A DNA stretch of 64,000 bases, from positions 1 through 64,000 of the forward strand of contig SWBL01000087.1 in the NCBI GenBank assembly GCA_024195585.1, written 5' to 3'. Below, piece by piece: positions 9,431-20,849 of the stretch. Origin of the DNA: Aureobasidium sp. EXF-3400 (lineage: Eukaryota > Ascomycota > Dothideomycetes > Dothideales > Saccotheciaceae). Below the pieces are notes generated by a model, which saw only the letters and a list, made by a program, of their open reading frames with translations, was not told the DNA's origin and did not search any database. The position numbers were made by a program, and so were the translations under genes. The stretch's first letter is position 1. Every line of letters starts with the position of its first letter.

Positions 9431-12400
9431 TCAAGTCCAACCAGCCAACCTTTCAATCTTCGGCACCAACTCCGCAATCCTAAATGGCTTGGAAATACTA
9501 TCATCCATACCTGCATCCATAGCCAAATCCCTCTGTTCCTGTCTCGCATTCGCACTCACCGCAATAATAGGCACATGACCCGTCAACTTTCCCTCCTTTT
9601 CGAACTTGCGGATTTCTCTAGTGGCTTGTAAGCCATCCATCAACGGCATTTCTATATCCATCAAGATAACTTCTACAGAAGGAGCAGAGGTAGAAACATT
9701 GGCTCGCCAGTGTTTGGTTTTTTGGATGTGGGAGAGGCAGTCGACACCGTTGTCTGCTGTTGTTACTGTAAAGCCGTGTTTGGAGAGTTGTTGACGGAGC
9801 AGTTTTTGGTTTACGGCGTTGTCTTCTACGACCAAGATGTTGATTTCTGATTTTTTTGTTGCGTGTGTTGGGTCTGTTTGGCGTTTTTGTTGCAGGGTTA
9901 GGTTTTGTAAGCTTGCGATCACGGGGGCTTCTGTGTGTCTGGTCTTGATGAAAAAGGCAAATGTGCTGCCGACGTGGAGTTCACTGGCCACGCCTGTAGA
10001 GAGCCATTCGTTAGCGAATGCTTGATGGCAACTGAGATGAAACAGAGCTTACCTATTTCTCCGCCTTGAAGTTCTGCCAGCTCACGCGAGATGAAGAGAC
10101 CCAGTCCCGAACCTCCATACTCCGATTCCGTACGAGGAGAGCCTTGGGTAAAGCGAGCAAAGATACGGCTCTTTTCGTCTGCAGACATACCGCGTCCAGT
10201 ATCCTCTACACTGAACCAGAGGTAGAAGCTCTGAGACTCAAACTTCGGATCGTCGTACACGGAATCATGCAACGAGTGTGCGACCACAAAATCAATATCG
10301 GGAAGGACGTTTTCCGACGGTCGTATCTTGGATGCGCCAACGCGTATGGTGACTTTTCTTTGGCTCTTCTTCTTGCAGAATTTGATTGCGTTGGTTATAA
10401 GGTTGATGAGGACTTGTTGGACTCGTCCTGGATCCAGTAGTACCCAGTTGACTTCCATCTGTTCGAGCGAGGCGTGGGCCCTAGTTTCGAGCTGTACGTC
10501 GCTTCGTTGGGCTTCGGCCTCGAACATTTTTTCCACATCATGTAATAGGGTCGATGCCCTGACAGTCGAAGGTGAGATTTGCAGGAGATTCGAGTCAAGT
10601 TTGGAGAGCACAAGGATATCGTCGACAATCCTACAAACAAAGTTAGCATGATCCACAACAAGCGGGACTTCCATTGTATGTGCGCACCTCTTCTGATGTT
10701 GCGAGCAGGAAATGATTGTGCTGACAGAGTCAACACCGCTCGCGATGAGCTCACGCAATTGTTCGCCAATCTTTGACTCGGTGGTAGAAGCCAGTTTGTT
10801 CGCGAGGACCGTCATGTCCGCCAGAGTTTCTTGAGTGGCGTCAGAACAATGGAAGACTGCACCGAGGGGGTTTCTAATCTGCACAAGAGTCAGCGTCTTC
10901 ACCAACGCTTACACAGTTCTTGCGAACATACCTCACTAGAAGTAAAACGTTAGCAGCGTTCACCAAATATATCGAATCTGTACTTACTGTGATGTCATGT
11001 CGATAAAGTTCGAAGATTGTCGTTTGGCTTCCAAGGCTTCCTGGACCTTCATCTGTTGTACCGTCTCTGCAAACTTCAATGCCGAGATGTCTAGCATAGT
11101 ACCAATGATACCCTTGATAGATCCATCTTCATTGTACTCGGGCAACGCAGATGCAGTGACCCATACTGGACCAATGGCCACTCCATTTCCATCAGCCCAG
11201 ATGCGTCTAAGTCTGTATTGTACGGTCGTGGGGGCTTGGGTGCTGAAAACTCGAGTCCAATTGTTTCTGACAAGCTCGATATCCTCCTCATAGACTGTGC
11301 TCGCCCAGTCAATTTGATCGAAAGGTACGACAGGATGTCCAGTCATTTCAAACCAGGCCCGATTGCAATACGAAAACTCATGGTGGCGCTGTGATCCGAA
11401 GTAGATGGCGATAGGAGCCATTTCAGCGAAATTCGCGAAGCGTCGTTCCCATGTCTTTGCTCTTTCAAGTGCTTGCAATCGCTGTACAGATTCTGTTTCC
11501 CTCAACTTGGTATCGTGGATGTTTGTGGTGCAGCCAGATACACTTGTGACGACACCATTCTCAAAAACTGGTATCACAGCTGCAAGAATCCAGATACCGT
11601 GGCCCTCTGGAGTCCTGAATCTCATCTCAAATGTACAAGGTAAACCACGAGCCGCGCAACTCCATTTCGACATGAGGTATTCAGCATCTTCCGGGAATGT
11701 CAAGTCAAGGAATACTAGCTTATCCGCATGCATCATCTCGGACGGACAATGAGCCATAGCTTTGTAAGCATCATTGGCGTATATTAGCCGACCTTCAAGG
11801 TCGTACTCGAAGATACCAACATTCGCCATATCCACAACCTGGAGTATGCGTTGGTATTGATCTGTCACCGCTAAAGCCTCTCTGTCGCGAATGGCTAGTG
11901 CGGTTGCTAGACGTTGTTGTTCTCTGGCAACCTGTATTGCTCGGTAGTGTTGCTTGCGCTTCTCTTCCTCGGCCAAAAGAACATTCGTTGCAGCGTTATT
12001 TAGACATCTGGAGAATTCATGCATCCATTCTTGGTAATTCTCATTGTAAGGTCGTTTTGGATTAGTCCCAAGGAACAGATAGGCAATGACCTTTTCTGAT
12101 CGATTGGAATGTATTGGAACCAGGATGCAATCTTGTTTCAAACATGGCCAAGTCGGTCTGGCAGCCTCATTCTGTCGAACCAGTGTAGGGTCTGTAGATT
12201 TCGATAACAAGGCGAAGTGATCGGATCTTAGCTCTTCTGGCAACCTAGCAGTGATAGTCGTGTCGCCAGTAGATCCTGCAAGCTTAAACCGCATTTCGTA
12301 AGTCGGATCCGGAGAAGTGTCGATTGAGCTCTCTGAATCCTCACTAGGCTCTGCAGCATAGAGAAACGCGAAAGGAAAAAGAGACGGATCCAGGGCCGAA

Positions 12401-13026
12401 ACTCTGGGAATACTCTGCCAAAACTCGCGAGGATCCTCGACGACATCCCAAGCAGCGTTAAGTGCTCGGAGAACAGCTCGCCTGTTCTCTTGCAATTTTG
12501 TCTCTGTCACATCAATTAACGTTACATAGAAGCCCGGAGTTGATCCTAGCAACGGTATGACTGTCCAAGATAGAAAGACTTCTTCGAGGAAGCCATTTCG
12601 CTCATATACCAGTGATTGATCATATAGGTCAACCCCTCGTCCCGTAGCTTCCGCAGTGGCCAAAGGTACGTCAACAGCGTACGCCGCCACATCGCCCCAA
12701 GCTTCGACTATGGGCTGTCCAAGGATGCCTGGATGCTTGTCGCCGCACATCTTAGCGTAGGGCCCATTATAAAATAGCACGCGTTCAGATCCAAGAATGA
12801 GAAGACGTGGTTGTGGATCCAGCATGGAGACGTGGCAGAGTTGTAGGAGGTCTTGAGGCCATGACTCCATTGGTCCGAGAGATGTCGAAGCCCATGATAC
12901 TTTTCTGATGTGTTCTAAATGTTTGTCCAAATGTGGGTCTCCAGTATGCGTCTTAAATAGTATTCCCTGTCGCGTGTGCTTCTGATCCAAGGCGGGGCGC
13001 TTCTCCGCCGGACTAGCGGTATGCAT
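9431..13026 (-). CDS. Hybrid histidine kinase 1 (PAS-HisKA-HATPase-REC) with a 4-nt micro-exon
   Basis: Five exons: 13026-10988, 10935-10932, 10878-10688, 10630-10053 and 9993-9431, total 1124 residues in one frame. The N-terminus has a PAS-like sensor opening (WASTSLGPMESWPQDL, about 45-180), a GAF-like region, then PAS/PAC segments (about 390-500 and 540-650). The H-box FIDMTSHEIRNPLGA has catalytic His680. The ATPase part shows an N-box (LINLITNAIKF), DTGRGM and GGSGLGLF. The receiver domain has the ED pocket (994-995), phospho-acceptor Asp1050 in VILMDIEMP and Lys1106. Such proteins autophosphorylate and pass phosphate through an HPt protein to response regulators, often into the HOG MAPK route. 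The His680 codon is split between exon 1 and the micro-exon. Introns are 52, 53, 57 and 59 nt, all GT-AG. The signal sensed is unknown. Confidence 0.93.
10932..10935 (-). other. 4-nt micro-exon of hybrid kinase 1
   Basis: TGAG flanked by TTCTAG upstream and GTATGT downstream on the minus strand, between introns of 52 and 53 nt. Including it gives CA-T, GAG, ATT, which is His-Glu-Ile of the H-box. Skipping it shifts the frame out of IRNPLGA. The orthodox H-box of the paralogue at 54000-56255 (SHELRNPLSA) supports the reading. Confidence 0.9.
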
Positions 13027-13783
13027 GATTGCAGGTTGGCGAGGGAAGGAGAGGAAGATACGGGAAGTATCTGTCCGGTTGGTGGACGATGTTCGAGTGC
13101 GCTTCCGTCACAAACAGGGAAGTAGTGAAACGGACGTGCCTCTCGATGGTATCAGTTTTGAGGCCGTTCAGGCTCGGCACTTCATTTAAATCTAGGCTTT
13201 CGGATCGGGATCGCATAATTAACGACGACGACGACTCGCATTGTGCAAACCTTGAACACAGCACAACAAACAGCACTCGCTTTCTTATAAGACTAAATCT
13301 AGCCATTACCTAGTTCTACAACTGCCTTTAAGGATTTTATGCTATCATGACTCTTATGCTGGTTCTCCTTTGCAGAATAGAATTTGTTGACAGTGCAAAT
13401 CCCGAGTTTGACAAGCCCTAGTGCCTCACGCTGCTTCTATAATCATACACATGGTGTTGGCAACGTCTACATGAGTCAACAACGAGAATGACCCAAAGGG
13501 TCTTACACCGTTGCCAACTGTCGTAAATCTACGATTGAGGATTAGGTAGTCGCGTTCGGAGCGATACGGCATGACAACATCTCTGTGTTGTAAGCAGGAA
13601 ACAACCCTATATCGGCTACAATAATATATCGGCCTCTTGAAAATGAATGCGAACTCGACGTAGAAAATGTTCCAGGGGCAGTTTTTCGTTGACCAGAAAA
13701 ATCTCAAGATTGGTCATCAGAGTCATGTTGTGTATTATATGGTATCTGATTTGGAAGTCTTGGACTTCCCTGAAGCTTGAGGA
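13027..13783. other. Intergenic: kinase 1 promoter and ING gene 3' flank
   Basis: No gene recognised. Contains a CGACGACGACGA run near 13222 and AT-rich sequence near 13610-13740. Confidence 0.6.
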
Positions 13784-15160
13784 TTATTTGTCCGACGTCT
13801 TGACGATTTTGCTGCGAGGAAGCTCGCGACAATGTGGACACAGCCATTCGCCCTTCGGTTCTGCTTTGAGGTCGACACAACCCCAATGGAACCATTGGTG
13901 TGGACAGTCATCGTTGTCGCAGGCTACCATATCACCAAACGATACGCGTTGGCAGACACAATAGACTTGAGTGTCATCCTCTTCTCCTTCAGCATCAGGT
14001 TCGGCGTCCTCTCCTTCCTCGTCAGATGCTGCAGAGGCTGCCCGGGTGCCGCGTAACCGTGAACGTGATTCTACAGTACCATCTGTTCCAAGAGGCAAGG
14101 TTGATGGCGTCGGACTAACACTACCCCGTGAAGAGGAAGGAGTTGGTGATGTGAGGTGACGCTTGCGGTCTCCTTTCTTCAGAGCTGCGTTGCCAGACCG
14201 AATGCGCTTTCTGTTAGAACCAGGGGCAGATGCTTGGTGTGGCGCGATCTTCTTGTTGTGAGGTGCTTTCTTGTTAGGTTGAGCAGATCCAGCACGACTA
14301 GAACTTGGGATAGGAGTGCCGGCTTTTGGGGTACCAGAAGACGGACCAAGTGATGACTGTCTGAGAGATGAAGCAGTAGTGGGAACGGTGCCAGACATGG
14401 AAGTATTCAAGCGACGGCGTTTTGAGGCATCAGCACTACTTTCCCGTTGGGATCTTGCCGATGGGCTGTTCAGATGTGCTTGGTTGAGTAAGGCGTTTTG
14501 GGCATTTAGTGGTGATGATGTTCGTTGGTTGACAGCATGCAAGCGGGCAATGGCAGCATTGGCAACATTAGGCGCGCCACCAGACTGAGCCGAGTTGATG
14601 GCGGCAGCGGCGGATGGAGTGTTGGTGGTAGCAAGGCTTCCAGCTTCGGGCTGCAGCAGAGATGGCAATGTCGGATCCGGAGGCATCTGTTCACTGTTGA
14701 CAAGATCGCGTAGCTTGACGTCGAATTTTCTAACGTTACGATCAAGCTGAAAAAATTAGTATTCAGTGAAGGTCAAAAGATTGGTGGATTTCAGCATACC
14801 AGTCTCATGGCCTTCTCACTCAAGCCCAGCTTCTCAGCTTGTAGAATTTCGATACGATCAAAGTTTGCCATGATGACTTTGGTGAGGCCTTCTTCCTTTG
14901 GATTCTTGACATGACCGCCCTGGGCTCTGACGAAGTTTTGAATAGATTTGTCGCGCGTATTGATGACGTCGCGAAATTCTTGGATGTGTTGGTCTTTGGC
15001 CTGGATTTCTTCCAGTAAATGTGCTATCTCGGCAGGCAAGTTCGCGACTGAAAAAGCAGTCAGTTTGCGATGCATCAAGGGGCAAGCAAAATTCATCATT
15101 ACCATCGTGGCAAAATTGATCGAGGACAGTGGCAGCATCGTCTGTACCGATTGCTGCCAT
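13784..15160 (-). CDS. ING-family PHD-finger protein (Yng2-like)
   Basis: Exons 15160-15103, 15047-14800 and 14746-13784 give 422 residues; introns are 55 and 53 nt. The N-terminal ING helix region (about 5-120) includes [19 protein letters not shown] and, across the second intron, [18 protein letters not shown] long Ser/Pro/Ala-rich linker with basic patches follows. The C-terminal PHD finger (about 365-410) reads [20 protein letters not shown] ... WFHWGCVDL ... WLCPHC, the Cys4-His-Cys3 pattern that binds methylated H3K4. The finger resembles Yng2 (NuA4 acetyltransferase) more than Pho23 (Rpd3L deacetylase) by eye; assignment to a particular complex is inference. The start codon is 253 bp from that of a divergent histone deacetylase gene. 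Confidence 0.88.
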
Positions 15161-15413
15161 TTTGATTGTGTTCTGAGTACAAAATGAGGTTCTTTGATGT
15201 GTTGTGGGTGAAGAAGAGTGAGGATGGAAGAAGTCGCGATTTCACAAACGGAACAAAAAGTGAAAGGACGAAGGACAACAAACAGATGTTTCCAGGACGT
15301 GTTTAGCGTACGGAATTACTTCAACTTCTCACACACGGATTGAACTGGATTAACTCGTTGGATATATATCTGAGCAGCATTTTCAAAACAGCATCAAAGG
15401 TCGAAGCGACAGG
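15161..15413. promoter_or_regulatory. Shared promoter region, ING protein / HOS2 deacetylase
   Basis: 253 bp between divergent start codons. A TATA-like GATATATATC at 15360-15369 lies about 45 bp upstream of the deacetylase ATG. Confidence 0.6.
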
Positions 15414-17387
15414 ATGCGAGCAGCGGCGCGCCAAGCCCAGCTGCGCATCGCCGAGCAGTCTCGTGAGTGTGGGGACGACGATTTGGAGGTTCGAGATGCT
15501 CCACACCATGCCCTCGACGACCAAGACTCTCTGTCTGACGACAGCCATGGAGATGACGATGACCATGTCGACAGCTCCCTAGACGACAGCGACTACTCAC
15601 GCGACGACGACGAATATAATGATACTCGGACCTATCACCTAAGAGACGACCGCAATCACAATCCTCCCCGAACTCCCCCAGCCAGAGTACCCATCAGACT
15701 GCCGCTTAGAGTCGCGCCAGCCAACCACAACTACCTGGTCCAAAACCACAGAAGAAGGCTTCCACTCAGAGCCGCCACCATGTCAGCACGGCAGAGCAAT
15801 GGTATCCCTCGCCAGAACACGCGCGATGCCATAGTGCAGCAATGGGACCCCTCACGACGACAGAATGGCCAGTCACACCCCACAGGAGCTCCACCCACAC
15901 CACCCTTGAACGATAGCGAGGAGGAACACGCCGAAAGACAGAGGACTTTGCGTGACAAGATCATGCAGCAAGTTGAAGAGAATGGCATCGAGCGTCCTCA
16001 AGGCTACACTGTCTCATACCACTACAACCGTCGCGTCGAGAATATGCACTTCGGTCGCACACATCCCATGAAGCCCTGGCGCTTGACTCTGACCAAGCAT
16101 CTTGTCATGGGCTATGGTTTGCAGTTTGCCATGGACAACTACGATGCTCTTCCCGCAAGCAAAGACACTGTCGCTGCTTTCCACGATTCAGACTATGTCG
16201 ATTTCCTCTCAAAAGTCTCTCCCCAAACCTTCCAAGAACTATCTCAGATCTATGAGGATCGCATCCCGCAGGGTTATCCTGGAGATGTCGTTAGGCTGGG
16301 CCCCTTCAATCTATCTCCATCGCCCGGTGCTGATTGTCCTGTTTTTGATGGCATGCAAGAGTATCTCTTCCTATATACTGGTGCCACCATGGAGGCCGTC
16401 TCGGCTTTGACAAACAACCAATCTGATATCGCCATCAACTGGTCTGGTGGTCTCCATCACGCTCACAAATCTGAAGCTTCGGGCTTCTGCTATATCAACG
16501 ACATTGTCCTGGCAATTCTGGAATTACTAAAATGTCACCAACGTGTTCTCTACATTGATATCGACGTTCATCACGGTGATGGTGTCGAGGAAGCATTCGC
16601 AAGCAGCGACAGAGTCATGACGCTCTCTTTCCATCGCTACGGTATCATCGACGAGGATTCCAAGGAGAAACATCTTTTCTTCCCGGGTACTGGCGCTCTG
16701 AACAGTAACGGAAACGAAAATAGCGTCGGCAACCACTTTGCTCTAAACGTTCCTATTCCCAAGGGAATCGACGACGACCAATTCTTGCACCTCTTCGAGT
16801 CTATCACTGGTCGCACACTTGAGCACTTCCGACCTCAGGCCATTGTCCTTCAGTGCGGTGCTGACTCGCTTGGTGGAGATCGTCTTGGTCAATTCAATCT
16901 CAACATCCGCGCTCACGGCGAGTGCCTAGCGTTTGTCAAGAAAGCTGGTGTGCCTCTTCTTATTCTTGGTGGTGGTGGTTACACAGCTCGCAATGTCGCT
17001 CGCGCTTGGACCCACGAAACCGCGCTCGCAGTTGGCGCAACCCTCAACGAAGAACTACCCATGCACATTGTTCCTCGTCCCCAAGCCTTCATGGGCAGGG
17101 AGCACGGTGATGGTCGACTATATCCCGAACTCGCCGGCTTCCACAAAAACTACGTTACCCAAAAGGAGTTGGATCTACTGGTCGAACATTGCCACGAAGA
17201 GTTGAGATATATTCAGCACGCACCCAGTGTTGTCATGGATCGTCTGCCCAGCCGAGCACAGATGGATGCTGCAAGAAGACAGGTCGACGACGAGATGGAA
17301 GCAGATCGTGCTGCCGAAAGCGGCAGAGGTGAACGCGAGAGACGCAGACGCGAGAGAGGCACTGGTACACGTGGAGAACTCCGATGA
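15414..17387 (+). CDS. HOS2: Class I histone deacetylase, HOS2 type
   Basis: Intronless, 657 residues. The catalytic domain starts near residue 190 (HPMKPWRLTLTKHLVMGYGL) and runs to about 610. Active-site residues: His348-His349 in SGGLHHAHK, zinc ligands Asp384 and His386 in DIDVHHGD, Asp484 in GADSLGGDRLG and Tyr523 in GGGGYTARN. The tail RYIQHAPSVVMD is typical of Hos2, the deacetylase of the Set3 complex acting on histones in transcribed regions. Two oddities: an acidic, Asp-rich N-terminal extension of roughly 120-150 residues, and about 11 extra residues (IIDEDSKEKHL) between the SFHRYG and FFPGTG motifs. A shorter protein could begin at the in-frame ATG at 15780. The 3' end converges on the Zn2Cys6 gene. 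Confidence 0.92.
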   Translation: MRAAARQAQLRIAEQSRECGDDDLEVRDAPHHALDDQDSLSDDSHGDDDDHVDSSLDDSDYSRDDDEYNDTRTYHLRDDRNHNPPRTPPARVPIRLPLRVAPANHNYLVQNHRRRLPLRAATMSARQSNGIPRQNTRDAIVQQWDPSRRQNGQSHPTGAPPTPPLNDSEEEHAERQRTLRDKIMQQVEENGIERPQGYTVSYHYNRRVENMHFGRTHPMKPWRLTLTKHLVMGYGLQFAMDNYDALPASKDTVAAFHDSDYVDFLSKVSPQTFQELSQIYEDRIPQGYPGDVVRLGPFNLSPSPGADCPVFDGMQEYLFLYTGATMEAVSALTNNQSDIAINWSGGLHHAHKSEASGFCYINDIVLAILELLKCHQRVLYIDIDVHHGDGVEEAFASSDRVMTLSFHRYGIIDEDSKEKHLFFPGTGALNSNGNENSVGNHFALNVPIPKGIDDDQFLHLFESITGRTLEHFRPQAIVLQCGADSLGGDRLGQFNLNIRAHGECLAFVKKAGVPLLILGGGGYTARNVARAWTHETALAVGATLNEELPMHIVPRPQAFMGREHGDGRLYPELAGFHKNYVTQKELDLLVEHCHEELRYIQHAPSVVMDRLPSRAQMDAARRQVDDEMEADRAAESGRGERERRRRERGTGTRGELR

Positions 17388-17872
17388 GAAACCTGCCCAT
17401 GTAGATGAGGAAAAAGGCGTCATTGGTTGGGAAAAGATAACGTGGACATGCATGTCTGGCTGGCGTTTTTGTTTCGTGGGTTTGCCTGGTGAGATACCCC
17501 CTCCTTTCGGGCTCAAGTCTTTTGCTATTCTTTGTTTTTTCTTGTACCACTATCACCCAGAATTTATAACTCAGAAATAGACATTCAACTACTATTATTT
17601 GTGTTCAGGATCTCGTGAGAATTGCAAAAGTTGATCGTGAATTCATCTGTGTATATCTTCTCCCTCCCCTCCCCTCATCTCATCCATCATCATCCACCAT
17701 TTCATCAAGGACCGCAACAATAACAGAACAGAAGCTGTTGAAGCAAGGAACAGAAACAAGCCGCCACTGCTCGAGAAAAAAAAAGAACACCTCACCTCCG
17801 CATAAGAAAAAACAAAAAGACCAACCCTCGATTTGACACCATTAAACCCTCAAGAACTTTTACTTCCTTCTC
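17388..17872. other. Convergent 3' region
   Basis: 3' flanks of the deacetylase and Zn2Cys6 genes, with A-rich runs (17776-17820). No gene seen. Confidence 0.6.
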
Positions 17873-20116
17873 TTAAGCCATAAAACCTTCAGGCATATCC
17901 AAGAACCCATCCAACGCCCACCCCAAAGAATCAAACGGCGCATTGGCCGCAAAATTCAGATTCTCCCAGTTCTCAAGACCGCTGAGGGTTAAATCCTGGT
18001 CTGGCGCCATGGTAGACGGTGGTAGCGCATCACTAGTCTCGGCATTAGGGATAGCAGTAGGGATAGTAGGATGCTGGATAGCGCGATCGAGGTTCTTGGA
18101 TGCGCCGGCGCCGACGTGGTCTTTCCATCTCCACACACTATCGTAGAGCAGACTCATGCTCATTCTGCAGCGGACCTTGAGTTGGAGGGATTGTTCGGGG
18201 TCTTGGATGAAGTTTGGTGAGTCGGGGTAGAGTTTGTTTGTTGAGCCTCCGCCATTGGCTTGCCAGAGTTGAGCGAGGACTTCTGCGAGGCGTAGAGGGA
18301 GGTCGTTGGGTGCGACTGAGAGATTGCGAAGGGCGGCGACTGTTTGTAAAAAGAGTGTTCTTCCGCTGGTTACATCAACCTTGTTGGCGAAGAAGGAGTT
18401 GAGCAATTTCATCAGGGTGAAGCCTGCTGCTAAGAGCATTTGCATCATGTAATTGGTCGCGAAGCATTGGAAAGGTCCTGAGAGATGCTCGCCGCCAGGA
18501 GTATGCGCTCCAACATTAGGAGGAAGAGCCAAGAAGGACTTGAGTAGTGTTGTCGCAGCGATGTACAAAGCTGAGAGGTCAGACTTGTACGTGGGAGCTG
18601 AAGGAGAGCCAAAGAATGCTGTCAGGCGGAGATGGAGGCAGGCAATTTGCGCATTAAGCAGATCAATGTGTGAGGCATGATTTGCACGCAATGATGTCTC
18701 GAGCTCTTCGTACTCTCTTCCAAGAGTATCGATAAGAAGGAAGCGCTGAGCTTCGTCGCCAGCAACGAACTCGTCTCGTTGCATGATGTAGCATGTACGG
18801 GTAACCTTGTCGACAAATCTCTCAATCTGAATGCGATTGCGGAAGGCGCCAGAGATGCGATCGAGATGCAAACCATGGGTGTACCAGTTCCAGCGCGAGA
18901 TTTGGGGCATGCCATAACCAGTGGATGTGTTCTGCGCGATCAAGTTGACAGCAACCCAAGTATGCATGCGGTCTTGAATATCCTCTTCACGCAACTCAAT
19001 GCGATTGCGTGAAAAGTCTTGGGCATGCGAAGGACGGTGCAGACCAAACTGCATAGCGAGCTGAACCATGGTTCCACAGAGCATCATGCTCGGATCGTGA
19101 GACGTCGAACTGCTAGGCATGGGCCATGTGCAAATGAGAACCAAGGCCTTGACAATGTGGTAGGATTGCGGGTCCGTGGCAATTGTAGACCACATCAGGT
19201 CTGTGTAGGAACGACGGAGCTCTTGCAAGAGGCCAGGGCGGCCTTCATAGCGGCGCATGGCGATTGTAAGGATAGTCCAATGCAATAGAGGAGACATTGC
19301 AAAGAAGGATGTGTAGGGCGTGTCAGGAGACAGCAAGGGGAGGTATGGATGGTAGCGCGCAAAATAGATTCCGACAAGGTCCATGACTTCGTTCTCGGTC
19401 AGAGTAACTCTTCCCAGAGTGTGTAACGTCGGCTCGCGTGTTGGGTAGTCGATGCCGCCTTGTGCCAGGTCGAGTAATGATCGTGAAGCGGCTGCTTCGT
19501 TGGGACCATGGAAGGGATTGTTCGCGGTCACGTAGGGTGGTTGCGGTGGGAAAGTCGTAGATTGTGTAGAGTCTGAACCATTGGATATACCTCCTCGTGT
19601 TATAAGCAGGCGCAGGTTTGCGTTCTCGGTCTTGAGCGTCTCGAGCTCGCGCTCCATCTCGGCATGTCGCTGTCGCTTCTCCTGTCGCTTGAAGCCTGGA
19701 TCGATGGCGCACGTCAAGTTGTGTTTGATGCATCTTCCGCACGGCTGGAACTCCGGTTCAGTCTGGATGTTGCATCGTAGCTGTTCTTCTTGTCAGTGCC
19801 TCTAACCAGACGCGTCGAGTCGCGTGTAGAGTCTGACCTTCTGCTGTCGGCACTGGTTACACGCCCGCTTCACAGGATGTGCCTTTGCCAGGCCTGCTGA
19901 CGGGTCTGCCTGTGGACTGTGATCATCTTGTATCTCACTCTTCTTCCTCTTCCTCGGTGGGCCTGCTGTCGTCGACGATGTGGGTGTGAGCTGCTGTTGC
20001 TGTTGTTGCTGCTGCTGTTGGACCTGGTGCAGCGGCTGCGGCACGCCTTCACTGAAGGGTGTCGATGTCGGTGATTGATGGAGACCCGAGAAGTCAGCAC
20101 TGCCTGGCCATGCCAT
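17873..20116 (-). CDS. Zn2Cys6 transcription factor with fungal-specific regulatory domain
   Basis: Exons 20116-19838 and 19780-17873 give 728 residues. The ATG at 20116 (MAWPGSADF) is the first in frame. Order: a Gln tract (about 33-42), a basic RKRKK patch, then a binuclear zinc cluster near residues 86-115 (CNQCRQQK joined across the intron to LRCN, then CGRC and LTC). A short coiled coil follows (QRHAEMERELETLKTENANL). The fungal-specific regulatory domain (about 220-560) starts near TLTENEVMDLVGIYFARYHP. The arrangement and the FARYHPYLPLL motif resemble the Leu3/War1 group, but the target pathway cannot be told. The intron lies inside the zinc cluster, a common position in this family. 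Confidence 0.88.
19988..20022. repeat. CTG/TTG repeat encoding a Gln tract
   Basis: CTG and TTG triplets in a run; on the minus strand they encode about ten Gln in the Zn2Cys6 protein. Mixed codons suggest an old tract. Confidence 0.8.
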
Positions 20117-20335
20117 GACTACTGCTGAGTACGGACGAGTTGCAGTATGATCCTCCGGTACCGCAATGCGTCGACACCTCAGTAGTATTAATGTCACCGG
20201 TTTCGCCGTGACTCATGAATTCAAGAATGCGATTTTTGGTTTGTCACAGATGCGGGGTTGCTTTGCGACCTGGTCTTGGCATCACTCACATCTGCATTTT
20301 GTTATTGCATTTTATTCAACACTTCTTCAACAATT

Positions 20336-20409
20336 GGTTCTGTGGTGTAGTTGGTTATCACTTCTGTCTAACACACAGGCGGTCCCCGGTTCGAACCCGG
20401 GCGGAATCA
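20336..20409 (+). tRNA. tRNA-Val (anticodon AAC)
   Basis: 74 nt. The acceptor arm GGTTCTG pairs with CGGAATC, with discriminator A. The anticodon stem TCTGT/ACAGG encloses loop CTAACAC, anticodon AAC. The T arm CCCGG TTCGAAC CCGGG carries the B box. No intron. It marks the left border of the repeat-rich accessory island. Confidence 0.95.
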
Positions 20410-20711
20410 TTGCTTTTGCTGTTTTCTGCTATATCTTTTGGTCCATCAATGGCCATGGTATAGGCGCGCGAGTTGGATTGCTGAATCTCACGATTTTTGG
20501 GCAGGTGCGGGCTCAGCTTTGCGGCGGCGTGCAGCTGCAGCCCAATCACCGACGCCGACGCTTGCACAGCTTCTTGCATCTTGACCTCACCTCGTCAAAC
20601 ATCATCCTCGTTAAAGACTGCATTTTATCTCCAACCCGCCTTGTCCGCCAAATCCTATCACGCCACAGCCATCTTCAAAAGACGCCTCTACAAAGTCAGG
20701 CATGTATCTGA

Positions 20712-20849
20712 AGGCCAGCTCAACATGTTCCGCTCTCCTACACTAACATCTGGAGAGGTGAGGCGAGACACAAGTTGCTTGAAATCAGCTCAACAAAGGA
20801 TGGCGACAAATACACCCTCTGGAAAGAATCTGGGATCGTGTCAGTGTAA
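20712..20849 (+). pseudogene. Coding-like fragment at the left edge of the island
   Basis: An open stretch of 45 codons ends at TAA 20847. It reads like protein (for example YTNIWRGEARHKLLEIS and KDGDKYTLWKESG), but it begins right after a stop and has no start codon. It may be a relic exon or an exon of a gene I could not assemble. No family recognised. Confidence 0.3.

Noticed and set aside
10879..10987. Single 109-nt intron in hybrid kinase 1 instead of two introns and a micro-exon
   Set aside because: It shifts the frame after TS and destroys the RNPLGA part of the H-box.
20166..20711. 181-codon + strand frame covering tRNA-Val
   Set aside because: Runs through a clear tRNA gene and has no protein features.
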